Origin: Akkermansia muciniphila
Lineage (GTDB): Bacteria; Verrucomicrobiota; Verrucomicrobiia; Verrucomicrobiales; Verrucomicrobiaceae
Direction of reading: 5' to 3'
Length of the DNA: 42,879 nucleotides
Assembly (NCBI GenBank): GCA_945863205.1
Contig: CAMAZK010000012.1
Coordinates: forward strand, 1 to 42,879
Both the position numbers and the translations under genes were made by a program. This document shows, in pieces, positions 8,601 to 17,620 of this stretch. The notes beneath the pieces were generated by a model that was given only the letters and a program-made list of their open reading frames with translations, had not been told where the DNA came from and made no database searches. The number at the start of each line of letters is the position of its first letter. The first letter of the stretch is position 1.

Positions 8601-11600
8601 GTGATCAAGATCCAAGCGGACAACTTCGGCGAGGCCGGGAAGCCGCTGCTCACCAACTACGGAATCGACGGCACGGGCATCTACGAGTGGGGAGCCAATG
8701 CAAATGCGGCGAATCCCACCTCTCCCAACACGCCAATCCTGTCGCTCAACGGCGGCATCGTCATCAACGACGCTTTTGACCGGAGCTTTGACCTGACGGC
8801 CAACGGCTTTATCGAAATCCTGGCCGGGGGTGGCACGCTCGCCTCCACGACAGGGCAGTTGTTCAACATCCAGGAGCGCGTCGAGCTCCACGGCAACACG
8901 CTGACCATCGGCTATGCAGACGTCATTGATGGCGATCCCGGACTCGGCGATCTCCGTTTGCGCAATGTCACGTCGGATGTGGCAGGCGGAATGATCAACG
9001 TCATCAGCGGTGCGCAGGCGCGAATCAATCTCACCGATGCCATCCAGGATGACATCACCATCACGCTGCAAGCAGGCGCGTGGCTGGATGTGGACAACAA
9101 CGACACCATTTTGGAACTCATCGGCAACGGTGCCACCAGCCGCGTGATGGGGGATGCCACACTGACCGTCACCAGAGCGGGCGACTATGACTTCAATGCC
9201 AGTCTCGGTGACACGGCCAGGCTAACTCAGGCTGGCGCGGGCATCCTGGCCATCATCCAGGACGCGGACGGCATCGGCACGCTGACCGCGAGCAGCGGTA
9301 CGATCAAAATCGGCACGGGTGTCTCGATCGGCACGGGATACACGCTGAATCCGGTCACAGGCGGCGTCATCGACGTCAATGGGCTCACTGTGGGAGCCGC
9401 ATCGCTCCTGGGGGATCCCACGGGAACGATCAATCTCGGTGGTGGCGTCCTCGAGTTCACGAACGCTGGCACCGTGACGATTGATTCGAGTGAAGCGGTG
9501 ATCAACGGCCCCGGAACTGTGCGCACGGTGGGCACTGGAAGTGTGCGCTTCAACCTCGATCCCACACGCCTGACGAACATCGAGACGATCGACATTTTGA
9601 ACGGCGAGTTCCGCATCGACGGCACCGCCGGTGCGGCGGACTCCTTCCTCATCGACGTGACGACCATCAATCTGGGCGACAACTTCGCGACGACGGGCGG
9701 CACAGGTTTCCGCGCCTTTCCGCGCCTGTTCCTGGTGAATGCGGAAACGACTCAGACGGCCGCACTCAATGTGAACGGCGGCTGGCTTGTCAGCGACCTG
9801 GGCACCTACATCGATCCAGCGGTGGGCGGCGGAACGGACGCACAGAACATCTGGAGTGCGCCGATCACCTTCACCGGCGTGGCGGCGAACAATCTCTTCG
9901 ACGTGAACGACCCTGGGACACCTCCGGCGACTCCTGAGGTGCATTTTGTGTCCGGCGTGATCAGCGGCACCGGCGGCTTCAGCAAGATCAATACGGGAAG
10001 CCTGAACCTGATCGCCAACAACACGATTGAGGGGGACATCTACGTCCAGCGTGCCGGCCCCGGCGGTGCTGTTCTCGCCTCCAAAGGCGGTCTCACGCTG
10101 TCCGGCGCGGCGGGCGCCTTGTCGGCGGCCAATTCGGTGGTCGTCAGCCGTGACGGCAGCTTCTACCTCGACAACACGGTCGATGTGAATCCGGATCGTG
10201 TCGGGGACACCACAGGCCTGACCCTGCGCAGTCAGGGGCGGATTCGCCTGGCCGGGAACAGCACTGTGCCGGTTTCTGAGACAATGGGCGCTCTCTACAT
10301 CGACAACGGCTCCGGCAAGATCAATTTTGATCTCGACGACACGACGCCACAACTCACAACCCTCACCTTCGCGAGTTTTAAGCGTGATCCGGGCTCGATC
10401 GCGCAGTTCCAAGTCCTCGACGATACGCCGGGAGCCTTCGGCTCGGCGCTGGGCGGCAATGCCATCCTGAACATCGCCGACTCCGGTGCGCTTTCGACGC
10501 TCTATGGCGGCGGCGGCGCGAATGGCAGTTCGAACAAGAGGATCGTGCTGGGTGCTTTTGGCGGGGTGAACAACATATCGAACCACTTCATGACCTTTGA
10601 CAGCGTGAACACGACCGAGCTGCGTCCGCTGGTGTGGGACGGCACAGAAACGGGCTCCGAATATTTCCTCAGCCGTGAAGCGGCCTCGGCTCCTGCGCCT
10701 GACACGCTGATCGCACCCCATCAATTCACACGGGCAGGCTTGGTCACGCACGACCAGAACGTGTTGATCAATTTTAACGTGGACGTGGCCAAGGATGGCC
10801 AGGTCGGCACGGGGCTGCCGGGTTCCGGCTCCGACTACGGCTGGTTTGGCGCCGCGCCGATCGCGATCCTTGAAAATGTAGCGATGAACTCGCTGCGTTT
10901 CGGCACGGACACTCCGACCAATGGAAGCAACAGCAATGAATTCGGCTCCGCACTCGTGCTCGCGCCCGGCGCACGGCTCTATCTGGGGGACAAGGCGGCG
11001 GATGCGGAGATCGGCGCCATTTCCACCAGCGGCTCCGGCATGATCCTTTTCGGTCGCGACATCTCCGGCGGCCCTCCTGGCAGCAACCAGTTCATCGCAG
11101 GCGGCTTTCTCGACTTTGGCACGCGTGAGGCCATCCTCGTCAACGAGAGCGGGAACAGCGCGTTCTTTCGCTCGAACATCACAGGAAGCGGCGGCCTGAC
11201 CAAGGCTGGTGCGCAAACAATCTATCTCGACAACTCGAACAGCTACACGGGCGTCACAACCATCGCCGAAGGTGTGCTCATTGTGCGTGACCAAAACGCG
11301 CTCGGAGGTTCCTCCTTGGTGAAAATCGAGGGCTCCGGCCAGCTCTACCTCGAACTCGGCACCAACGTGCTGAACTCGACCATCAGCGCCACGCCGCCGA
11401 ATCTATATGTCGGCGTCAACGACGCCTCACGCACCATCCTCCAGAGCAACAGTGCCAACAACACCTGGGGCGGCGACGTCATCATCGACAACGTGGACAA
11501 CTCAGGAAACTGGGTCTTCACCTCCTACTTCGGCACGGGCGCTCTCTACACGCTGAACATCGACGGGAACATCTACAGCAACGAAGAAGGCGGACCAGGA

Positions 11601-14600
11601 GGTATTCCGGCCAATCACATCAGCACGGACACCACGCTCAACGATGCCAGGCTGATCATGACCGCCGGCGTCAACGCGGCTGGCGGTGTGATCAACCTCA
11701 ACGGCCAGTTTCGCGACAACCAGTTCGGAGCGATCGCCACGCCAGTCACCAGCGACAACGAGAACCAGCTCCTGCGCTTCTTTGTCCGCGGCAGCGACCA
11801 GGCCGTGGTCAACGCGCGTCAGCAGTGGGACTCGGCAGGCCTCATCTTTGTCGAAAACGGCATCCTGCGCTACGAGGGCGACGGCAATTTCTGGACTCCC
11901 CTGGCTGCGGCCAATATGAACACCGCCAACGGCCAGAGCGGCATGCGCATCGGCGGAAACAGCAACAACTGGAATGCCGCCGTCATTTTGACCAAGCCCG
12001 GCCAGGTGCTCAACATCGGTCGCATCGACATCGGCGGGGACGGCACCAGCGACTACAACCAGTTTGGCAACAACATGCTGGCCGGCACGAACAACTCGGG
12101 AACCGTGACCTTTGGCGACGGCACGGATCGTGTCGTGTTCAACGGAGCGAACGCAGCGAACAATTTCGTGCGCGATTTGACCGCCTACCAGGCTGGAGGA
12201 GGCACCATGGAGCTCAATTTCCGTCTGGATGACACGGATGGCGATTCACATACTTCCTTCACGAAAATCGGTCGTGGTGTCGTCAACTTCAACGGCCAGA
12301 ACGATGTGGGCGGCACCGCGCAGGACGGCGATGTGGAGCAGCTCAACATGTCCGGCGGGTTGCTGCGCCTGACCAATTACGGCAATGCCACCGGACGCCG
12401 GTTCGATGCGGGTGCCATGATCACCCTGGCGGGCGGCGGCATCGAAATGGACGGAGCCAGCTCGATCCAGAACGAAACGGCAAACTATACCGGCGTGGCG
12501 GTCGGAGCGCTGTCCAACTTCCCGACGGCGCAGACGCTCATCGCGCCGGGCGGATCGGACGTGATCGTCACTTCCAAGGCGGGGCGCACGACCACGATGA
12601 ACATTGGATCGCTCACCCTGGCGACGAATCGCCAGTCAGGCGGCACGGTGAACTTCGTTGAAAACGGCAACGGAGGCACCTCGAACATCACCCTGCTGGG
12701 CAGCGGCGGCGGCAGCATCCAGGCGGACGATACACCCTATGCTTGGGCCACCTATGGCGACAGCTACACCTACAATGCCGCCGCAGCGACCTACACGCTC
12801 AACGCACTCGACTTCGCCATGACCACGGGCGGTTCAGGGGCTCTGGCGGCCTTCGCGGGCGCCTCTCGGCAGAACGAGGATGACGTGACTCTGTGGACGG
12901 CAGGGAATGACGTCAGCGAAGGTCTGGCTGGCTTCAATGGTGGCGCGGCCGCTTCGCCGGTAAACACGCTGCACTTCGACTTTGATGGTGCCGGGTCACT
13001 TGACGCCTCCAATGGTCTGGTGGTGACCAGCGGCGGCATCATGGTCAGCTCAGCAGTCCTCACCGGCGCCAAATCCATCCTCAACGGCACCCTGAGTGCC
13101 GGAGGAACAGCGGATCTAATCCTCCATCAGTATGGTGGCGCGCCGATGACGATCACCTCAGTCATCGCGGATGACGGCGGGAATGCGCTGGTAAAAACGG
13201 GTTCCGGCACGCTGATTCTCACCGGCCTCAACACCTACACCGGCAAAACCTTCCTCAACGGCGGCACGCTGCAAATCTCCAGCGACGCCAACCTCGGCAC
13301 CGCGCCGGTCGCCCCGGTGGTGGACGCCATTTACGTCAATGGCGGCAATTTGCAGACGATGGCGGGCTTCACGCTCGATGCTAATCGTGGGATCACGCTG
13401 GGCGGCAACGGGGGCGAGTTCCAAGTCGATGCCAGCACCACGCTGACCTACGGCGGCGTCATCGCCTCAGAGGCAAACGTGATCACCAGCTATGCGGCAA
13501 ATCCCGCTGTGGGCCGGATCGAGAAAACCGGAGCTGGCACCCTGCTTCTCACCGGAATCAACAACAGCTACAATGGTCGGACGGAAATCAAGGAGGGCAC
13601 GCTGAAGTGGGAGCCGACCTTCACGGCCAGCACGACCGCGAACCCGTTTGGCTCGAACAGCGCCTTCCTGGATGGCACGATCGTCCGCAGCGGGGCAACG
13701 CTTGAACTGGCCCCCAAAACCCCGCTTAACAGCTCCAACTTCAACGCCATCCTTCAAGAGTGGTTCACCTTCGAAGGCGGAAGCATTTTGGACGTCAGTC
13801 CGGTTAACAGCGCCGCAGACCCGCATGACATCAACTACTTCTTCCGCGGCGTTCTGGAGCTCGACGCCCTCGGTCACGTTGGAACTCCGGACGGCTTCCA
13901 AACTCCGGATTCGCTGCTCGGTGCCGTCATTTTCGACGTGGGCAGCCAGGGATCGACCAATCTCAATGATGCCGGCGGCTACCTCACGGGAGACGGCGGT
14001 ATCACCAAGATCGGCGCAGGCCAGCTCACCTTCCGCGAAAACAATCCTGAGTGGACGGGCCAGTTGATCATCAATCAGGGATCAGTCGTGGCCAACAGCG
14101 CGGGCAATCCGCTGGGCGTAGGCACCCTGCCGATCATCCTCGGCCACAACCTGCTCGCCGAGCAAGCGGGTGAACCCGAAAGCGGCAACGGAACGGTCTC
14201 TCTGCTGTTCCAGGACGAAGGCGGCTATCGGGACGTCTCGGTCATCTCCCAGGACATCATCGTGCGTGCGGATGATGGAGCAGGAGCCCAGACGAAACGC
14301 ATCGGTGCCTGGTTCCTGGCCAACATCGACGAAGTCAACTACGCAGGGAACATCACCCTGAGGGACGATCTGCAGCTCTATTACAGGGATGACACCCGCA
14401 ACTCCGCAGGCACCAGCACTTCGGACGTGCCCAACACCACCCGCTCCATCGGCACGCTGGGCAACCAGGAGACCGTGTTCATCAACTTCAACGGCAACAT
14501 CATCGGTGCCGCCGGCAACGACATCACCACCGTTGTCGAACAGTTCGGCAATGCCAATGTCATCAACGGCAGCATCACCGATCCGTTCGACGACATGGTG

Positions 14601-17573
14601 ATCCGGGCCATTTTTGCGCTGAACGGAGACAATTCCGGCTGGGCGGGTAATTTGACCATCGGCAACGCTACGAGCGACGTGGACCGCCTGGCCATCGTGC
14701 GTCTGGGCCATGTCTTTGCGCTGAATGACAACACCGTTGAATTCGCCTCGCAGGGGTATCTCCAGCTCGCTGGCATCGACAAGACCTTCACCCAGGATTT
14801 CCTCTTTGTCGGCGGCGTCGGCCTAGCAACCACCGCGAAGATCGAAAACGCCGCGTTCACCGACATGACGCTCACATTTTCCGCCGCTGACACCCGGATC
14901 GGCGTGGGGTTTCAGGATGTCGGCGTGGGCATGGCTGACGGCCTGGTCTTTGGCGGCACCTTGTACAACCAGGGCCGACTGAATGTCGTGAAGACCGGCG
15001 TCGGTGAGACCGTCTTTGGTGCCAGCACCGGCGGCGCTGACATCGTGGATGCCTTCAGCAGCTACACCGGCACCACCACCGTGGAGGCAGGCACCCTGTT
15101 TGCTGGCTCGAACAATTCTTTCTCGCCCTATTCGCGTTTCATCGTGAGCAGCGGGGCCGAGCTGAGCACCTACTGGGACGAGGCGCAGGTCGGCTTCGAT
15201 ATCACGATCGGTTCCCTCTCAGGAGGAAGCGGTGCCTTTGTGAACATGGAAAACTCCAGCCTCAGAATCGGTGGAGATAATAGCACCGGCGCGGATTTTG
15301 CCGGCGTCATTCAAACGCTCGACCATCTGGGAGATCCCGGAGCTGGTGGGTTCTTCTACAAGGTCGGCTACGGCACGCAGCGCCTGTCCGGCAACAACAC
15401 CTTCCTTTCAGGAGAGTTTAATTTCGCCGTTCTTCAGGGCACTTTGATCGGCGGCAGCAACACGGCATTTGGTGATGCCTCCAATTACATCAATCTTGGC
15501 GGCATCCCCTTCATTGGCGGCAGTCCGGTGGACACGGGGATCGAGCTCCTGCTCGACGGCACGGCCACCGCGGTGGTCAATCCGGTCGTGATGAACAACT
15601 TCGACGGCAACGACGAAGGCATCACCGTGATCGGCACACGGGCGGCCTCGGGCACCTACGGGTTTGCCACGGGAGGCACAGTTTCGCTCTACCAGGATTA
15701 CTCCACGAACATTTTCGTCGAAGCAGGCGGCTCTTCGATCTTCCAGTTTGGCGGCTCTATTCTGGATGGCGGCTTCGCCGGTGTCACGCCGTTGGTCAAG
15801 ATCGGCAGCGGCACCGTGGAGTTTCACGCTGCTAACTCGTACAACTCGGGAGGCTCTTGGGCGGCGGGTGCCGGCATCGACGGTGGCACGGTGGTGCGTC
15901 ATGGCACCTTGAGCATCTTCGACAACGACGCGCTCTCGACCACGGTGGTGGAACTCGGGGACATCCGCCGGGATCTGGCCTCAGCCGCCTATCTCGCCAC
16001 CACGCTCTCGCTCATCACACGTGCGGCAGGCGCCAGCTTCGCCGAATTCAGCGATGGTGCGGGCGGCGCAGGCAACGGGGCCTTCCTCGGTGTCTCGACG
16101 GTTGTCGATGGTGTGACGGTCACCACCGCTGACATTGGCAAGCGCATCCTGGTCAAGGACGAGGGCGATGATCCGGAACGCAACGGCGTCTATGAAATCG
16201 TCAGCCTGGATCCCACCGGCATTCACATGAATCTGGTGCGCACGTCTGACTTCGATGAGGACACGGAAATGCTCTACGGCACCTCCATCGTCGTCACTGC
16301 CGGCAGCAGCCAGAGCGGCGTCCGCTTCTTCATGGCCTCGGCGGATGTCACGGCGGTCAATGGTGACGGCACCGATCCGGTGCACTGGCTGGTGGATCTG
16401 GCGAACCCTGATGTGGGCTTGGTGGCCGGAGCTTCGGGCCTGGGCATCCTCACGGACATCGACATCAACGACACGAACGGCACCGGCTCCACGATCATCG
16501 GCGGCACGTTCACCACCGGCACTTCGGAGTTCCTTGGCGCCATCACGCTGCAGCACAGCACGCTCCTGGGCGTGGACAACATCCGCGAACTGACTCTGAT
16601 TTCCGAATCGAATGATGCAGGCGGCGGAGTGCTCATCTCCGGGGCCATCTCGACAGCGGACCCCGGCGACGTGCTCAGCATCAACAAGCAGGGTTCCGGC
16701 ACCGTGACGCTCACCAGCGCCGCCACCACCTACACTGGCAAGACGACCGTCTCCGACGGCACGCTGGCAATCTCCGGTGATGCCGACATCACCTCCACGA
16801 GCTGGATCGAAGTCGCCGATGGTGGCAGCTTTGATTTCTCCGCATCAAATGCAGGTGATCTTATCTTTGATGGACCTGTGAGTGGTTCGGGAACCGTGGC
16901 GACCGGAACCGGAAGCCTGATCATCGGTACCGACGGCGGTGCCGGAGTACTGAGCCCGGGCATGTCCTCAGATCCCTCCGCCATTGGCACGGCGGGTGAT
17001 GGCATCGGAGTGTTCACGGTGGACGGCAACCTCGAACTCGCCGGAGATGCCTCGGGGGCGACACGTCTCACTCTCCAGATGGGCGGGGCCAACGGCGCAG
17101 ACTACAACGACTCCGCCAACTTCCAGATGCACCTGGGGAATGGCGATTACTCGGCCTGGTTTGCCACCCAGGGCGGCTTTTATGATTCGCAGACCGGCGG
17201 CAATCATGACCGGATCGTGGTCACCGGCTCATTCAGCATGGACAGCGGCGGCATCATCCGTTTTACCAATGGAGGCACGGATTACCAGCCGGTCTTTGGT
17301 GACGTGTTCAATCTGCTCGACTGGTCTTCGGTCAGTGCGAATGGGTTTGATGTCGGCAACGGCGGCGCGTTTCGTGCCGGTGGCCTGCTGGGAGATCTGG
17401 AACTGCCGGATCTGATGCTCTCGGGCCTGCTGTATGACACGAGCTTGTTCACCAGCCACGGCATCGTCGTCATCGTCCCCGAACCGGGTCGCATGGCGCT
17501 GCTCCTGTGCGGATTGAGCGTGCTGCTGCTCCGTCGTGGCCGCGCCGGAGAATCCGCCCCGGTACAATGCTGA
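5661..17573 (+). CDS. Giant PEP-CTERM surface protein with autotransporter-associated beta-strand repeats
   Basis: This 3,970-residue protein has an N-terminal export signal (hydrophobic stretch IRAAWLMLLIAQFQIV near residues 50-65, after a long Arg/Lys-rich n-region). The mature start ATFYWDSDADATGN is typical of this family. At least a dozen autotransporter-associated repeats of the type LTKTGAGTLNL...YTGNTTISGGVV are visible, for example near 6204, 6490, 7440, 9978, 11197, 12259, 13189, 13519, 14001, 14985, 15793 and 16679. Between them are long Gly/Asn/Thr-rich beta-solenoid-like stretches. There is no autotransporter barrel. The protein ends in a PEP-CTERM sorting signal: VPEP at 17475-17486, a hydrophobic helix, then RRGR. 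It should therefore be processed by an exosortase and displayed or released. Start is uncertain; ATGs at 5709 and 5805 are alternatives. The Verru_Chthon cassette follows after 47 nt. An adhesin or matrix role is inferred. Confidence 0.92.
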   Translation: MPSKRRLRHRQPHRMPMNTKTFHPPSQKQQRRRSARTGQAFGRLRISSMIRAAWLMLLIAQFQIVHRLQAATFYWDSDADATGNLVDGTNLGGTGTWDLAAASWWDAAVMQLWPNSTADTAIFSGTAGIVTLGVPVNLGSLQFDSDGYQITGGTLTLGGAATINVSGSNHAGVLSDIAGTSGLTKTGAGTLNLGPFNSYTGNTTISGGVVEVYKDESLGTGGGDIILDGGTLSALGNNFYSTRDITVNAGGGTLAVSRENSNFGSMRLAGMISGVGTLTKTGFGQLRLDGDSSGFTGAFILDQGTVRLNPYTDRGLVNNVPALGASSFEIHAGGDLLLYYNSLGATPYYSAVSETAPVHMTGGRIQYISNNSGTVSPWTQTMGDLFLDGGANRFLVQRTSSSSATLLAFGDLSHAAGATADFRGTDGSGVTLATLGSPGNQPRLTFNSLPAPVNDGILGGWATVNLNDFADYDPVLGVRLATYTSTDITTAAATDNVDMTGAGGVIATIGETTVNSIRWTATASTSTIQQDPGSTLTIDTGGLLVLGNFNKRIQASSGDATIRANGGALYIYNNQGTLTIDSIIADGNQPTALVKSQAASLTLNGANTYTGGTYLNGGNNLNTGSTAGVTYLGTGPVFITGGILVQNRPGATTSTQGYTVSGGGAIFVNTSTLPFTTDGDRYTIDGNSVIAGPSATGSGLNSLTYVAGAVSAGGEVHLEPGATVMHTSNNANMGAGVNTIQGLPNNMDFYFGDGATQTAGSGVTVGIGTPWKGLGTDRNTRGWDQGTITVNGSDFELHALLAPSVNGESQSAYALRLGNNAAGVPVAGAPTITGAAATPLNAHVTGGIVQLMDDAAVYGDTTAGSPLTFLVEPGATLEVAVDGAMGSGNGIASTQVLDGGTLQQYYSTSTATNIAISAASASGINGNVTVQPRGRFLAQHNAGLTGAGIITFEPRSILQINNSTGWTDAQAEAAVGINLAVIKIQADNFGEAGKPLLTNYGIDGTGIYEWGANANAANPTSPNTPILSLNGGIVINDAFDRSFDLTANGFIEILAGGGTLASTTGQLFNIQERVELHGNTLTIGYADVIDGDPGLGDLRLRNVTSDVAGGMINVISGAQARINLTDAIQDDITITLQAGAWLDVDNNDTILELIGNGATSRVMGDATLTVTRAGDYDFNASLGDTARLTQAGAGILAIIQDADGIGTLTASSGTIKIGTGVSIGTGYTLNPVTGGVIDVNGLTVGAASLLGDPTGTINLGGGVLEFTNAGTVTIDSSEAVINGPGTVRTVGTGSVRFNLDPTRLTNIETIDILNGEFRIDGTAGAADSFLIDVTTINLGDNFATTGGTGFRAFPRLFLVNAETTQTAALNVNGGWLVSDLGTYIDPAVGGGTDAQNIWSAPITFTGVAANNLFDVNDPGTPPATPEVHFVSGVISGTGGFSKINTGSLNLIANNTIEGDIYVQRAGPGGAVLASKGGLTLSGAAGALSAANSVVVSRDGSFYLDNTVDVNPDRVGDTTGLTLRSQGRIRLAGNSTVPVSETMGALYIDNGSGKINFDLDDTTPQLTTLTFASFKRDPGSIAQFQVLDDTPGAFGSALGGNAILNIADSGALSTLYGGGGANGSSNKRIVLGAFGGVNNISNHFMTFDSVNTTELRPLVWDGTETGSEYFLSREAASAPAPDTLIAPHQFTRAGLVTHDQNVLINFNVDVAKDGQVGTGLPGSGSDYGWFGAAPIAILENVAMNSLRFGTDTPTNGSNSNEFGSALVLAPGARLYLGDKAADAEIGAISTSGSGMILFGRDISGGPPGSNQFIAGGFLDFGTREAILVNESGNSAFFRSNITGSGGLTKAGAQTIYLDNSNSYTGVTTIAEGVLIVRDQNALGGSSLVKIEGSGQLYLELGTNVLNSTISATPPNLYVGVNDASRTILQSNSANNTWGGDVIIDNVDNSGNWVFTSYFGTGALYTLNIDGNIYSNEEGGPGGIPANHISTDTTLNDARLIMTAGVNAAGGVINLNGQFRDNQFGAIATPVTSDNENQLLRFFVRGSDQAVVNARQQWDSAGLIFVENGILRYEGDGNFWTPLAAANMNTANGQSGMRIGGNSNNWNAAVILTKPGQVLNIGRIDIGGDGTSDYNQFGNNMLAGTNNSGTVTFGDGTDRVVFNGANAANNFVRDLTAYQAGGGTMELNFRLDDTDGDSHTSFTKIGRGVVNFNGQNDVGGTAQDGDVEQLNMSGGLLRLTNYGNATGRRFDAGAMITLAGGGIEMDGASSIQNETANYTGVAVGALSNFPTAQTLIAPGGSDVIVTSKAGRTTTMNIGSLTLATNRQSGGTVNFVENGNGGTSNITLLGSGGGSIQADDTPYAWATYGDSYTYNAAAATYTLNALDFAMTTGGSGALAAFAGASRQNEDDVTLWTAGNDVSEGLAGFNGGAAASPVNTLHFDFDGAGSLDASNGLVVTSGGIMVSSAVLTGAKSILNGTLSAGGTADLILHQYGGAPMTITSVIADDGGNALVKTGSGTLILTGLNTYTGKTFLNGGTLQISSDANLGTAPVAPVVDAIYVNGGNLQTMAGFTLDANRGITLGGNGGEFQVDASTTLTYGGVIASEANVITSYAANPAVGRIEKTGAGTLLLTGINNSYNGRTEIKEGTLKWEPTFTASTTANPFGSNSAFLDGTIVRSGATLELAPKTPLNSSNFNAILQEWFTFEGGSILDVSPVNSAADPHDINYFFRGVLELDALGHVGTPDGFQTPDSLLGAVIFDVGSQGSTNLNDAGGYLTGDGGITKIGAGQLTFRENNPEWTGQLIINQGSVVANSAGNPLGVGTLPIILGHNLLAEQAGEPESGNGTVSLLFQDEGGYRDVSVISQDIIVRADDGAGAQTKRIGAWFLANIDEVNYAGNITLRDDLQLYYRDDTRNSAGTSTSDVPNTTRSIGTLGNQETVFINFNGNIIGAAGNDITTVVEQFGNANVINGSITDPFDDMVIRAIFALNGDNSGWAGNLTIGNATSDVDRLAIVRLGHVFALNDNTVEFASQGYLQLAGIDKTFTQDFLFVGGVGLATTAKIENAAFTDMTLTFSAADTRIGVGFQDVGVGMADGLVFGGTLYNQGRLNVVKTGVGETVFGASTGGADIVDAFSSYTGTTTVEAGTLFAGSNNSFSPYSRFIVSSGAELSTYWDEAQVGFDITIGSLSGGSGAFVNMENSSLRIGGDNSTGADFAGVIQTLDHLGDPGAGGFFYKVGYGTQRLSGNNTFLSGEFNFAVLQGTLIGGSNTAFGDASNYINLGGIPFIGGSPVDTGIELLLDGTATAVVNPVVMNNFDGNDEGITVIGTRAASGTYGFATGGTVSLYQDYSTNIFVEAGGSSIFQFGGSILDGGFAGVTPLVKIGSGTVEFHAANSYNSGGSWAAGAGIDGGTVVRHGTLSIFDNDALSTTVVELGDIRRDLASAAYLATTLSLITRAAGASFAEFSDGAGGAGNGAFLGVSTVVDGVTVTTADIGKRILVKDEGDDPERNGVYEIVSLDPTGIHMNLVRTSDFDEDTEMLYGTSIVVTAGSSQSGVRFFMASADVTAVNGDGTDPVHWLVDLANPDVGLVAGASGLGILTDIDINDTNGTGSTIIGGTFTTGTSEFLGAITLQHSTLLGVDNIRELTLISESNDAGGGVLISGAISTADPGDVLSINKQGSGTVTLTSAATTYTGKTTVSDGTLAISGDADITSTSWIEVADGGSFDFSASNAGDLIFDGPVSGSGTVATGTGSLIIGTDGGAGVLSPGMSSDPSAIGTAGDGIGVFTVDGNLELAGDASGATRLTLQMGGANGADYNDSANFQMHLGNGDYSAWFATQGGFYDSQTGGNHDRIVVTGSFSMDSGGIIRFTNGGTDYQPVFGDVFNLLDWSSVSANGFDVGNGGAFRAGGLLGDLELPDLMLSGLLYDTSLFTSHGIVVIVPEPGRMALLLCGLSVLLLRRGRAGESAPVQC

Positions 17574-17620
17574 CAAATACGAGAGAAGGCCGCCCACTCA
17601 TCACACAACCAACTCACACC

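Noticed and set aside
9222..11294. 690-residue open frame on the minus strand within the giant repeat gene
   Set aside because: It is antisense to a clearly coding frame, has a composition typical of GC-rich shadow frames and shows no recognisable domain or start context. Other minus-strand frames in 6231-17600 are similar.
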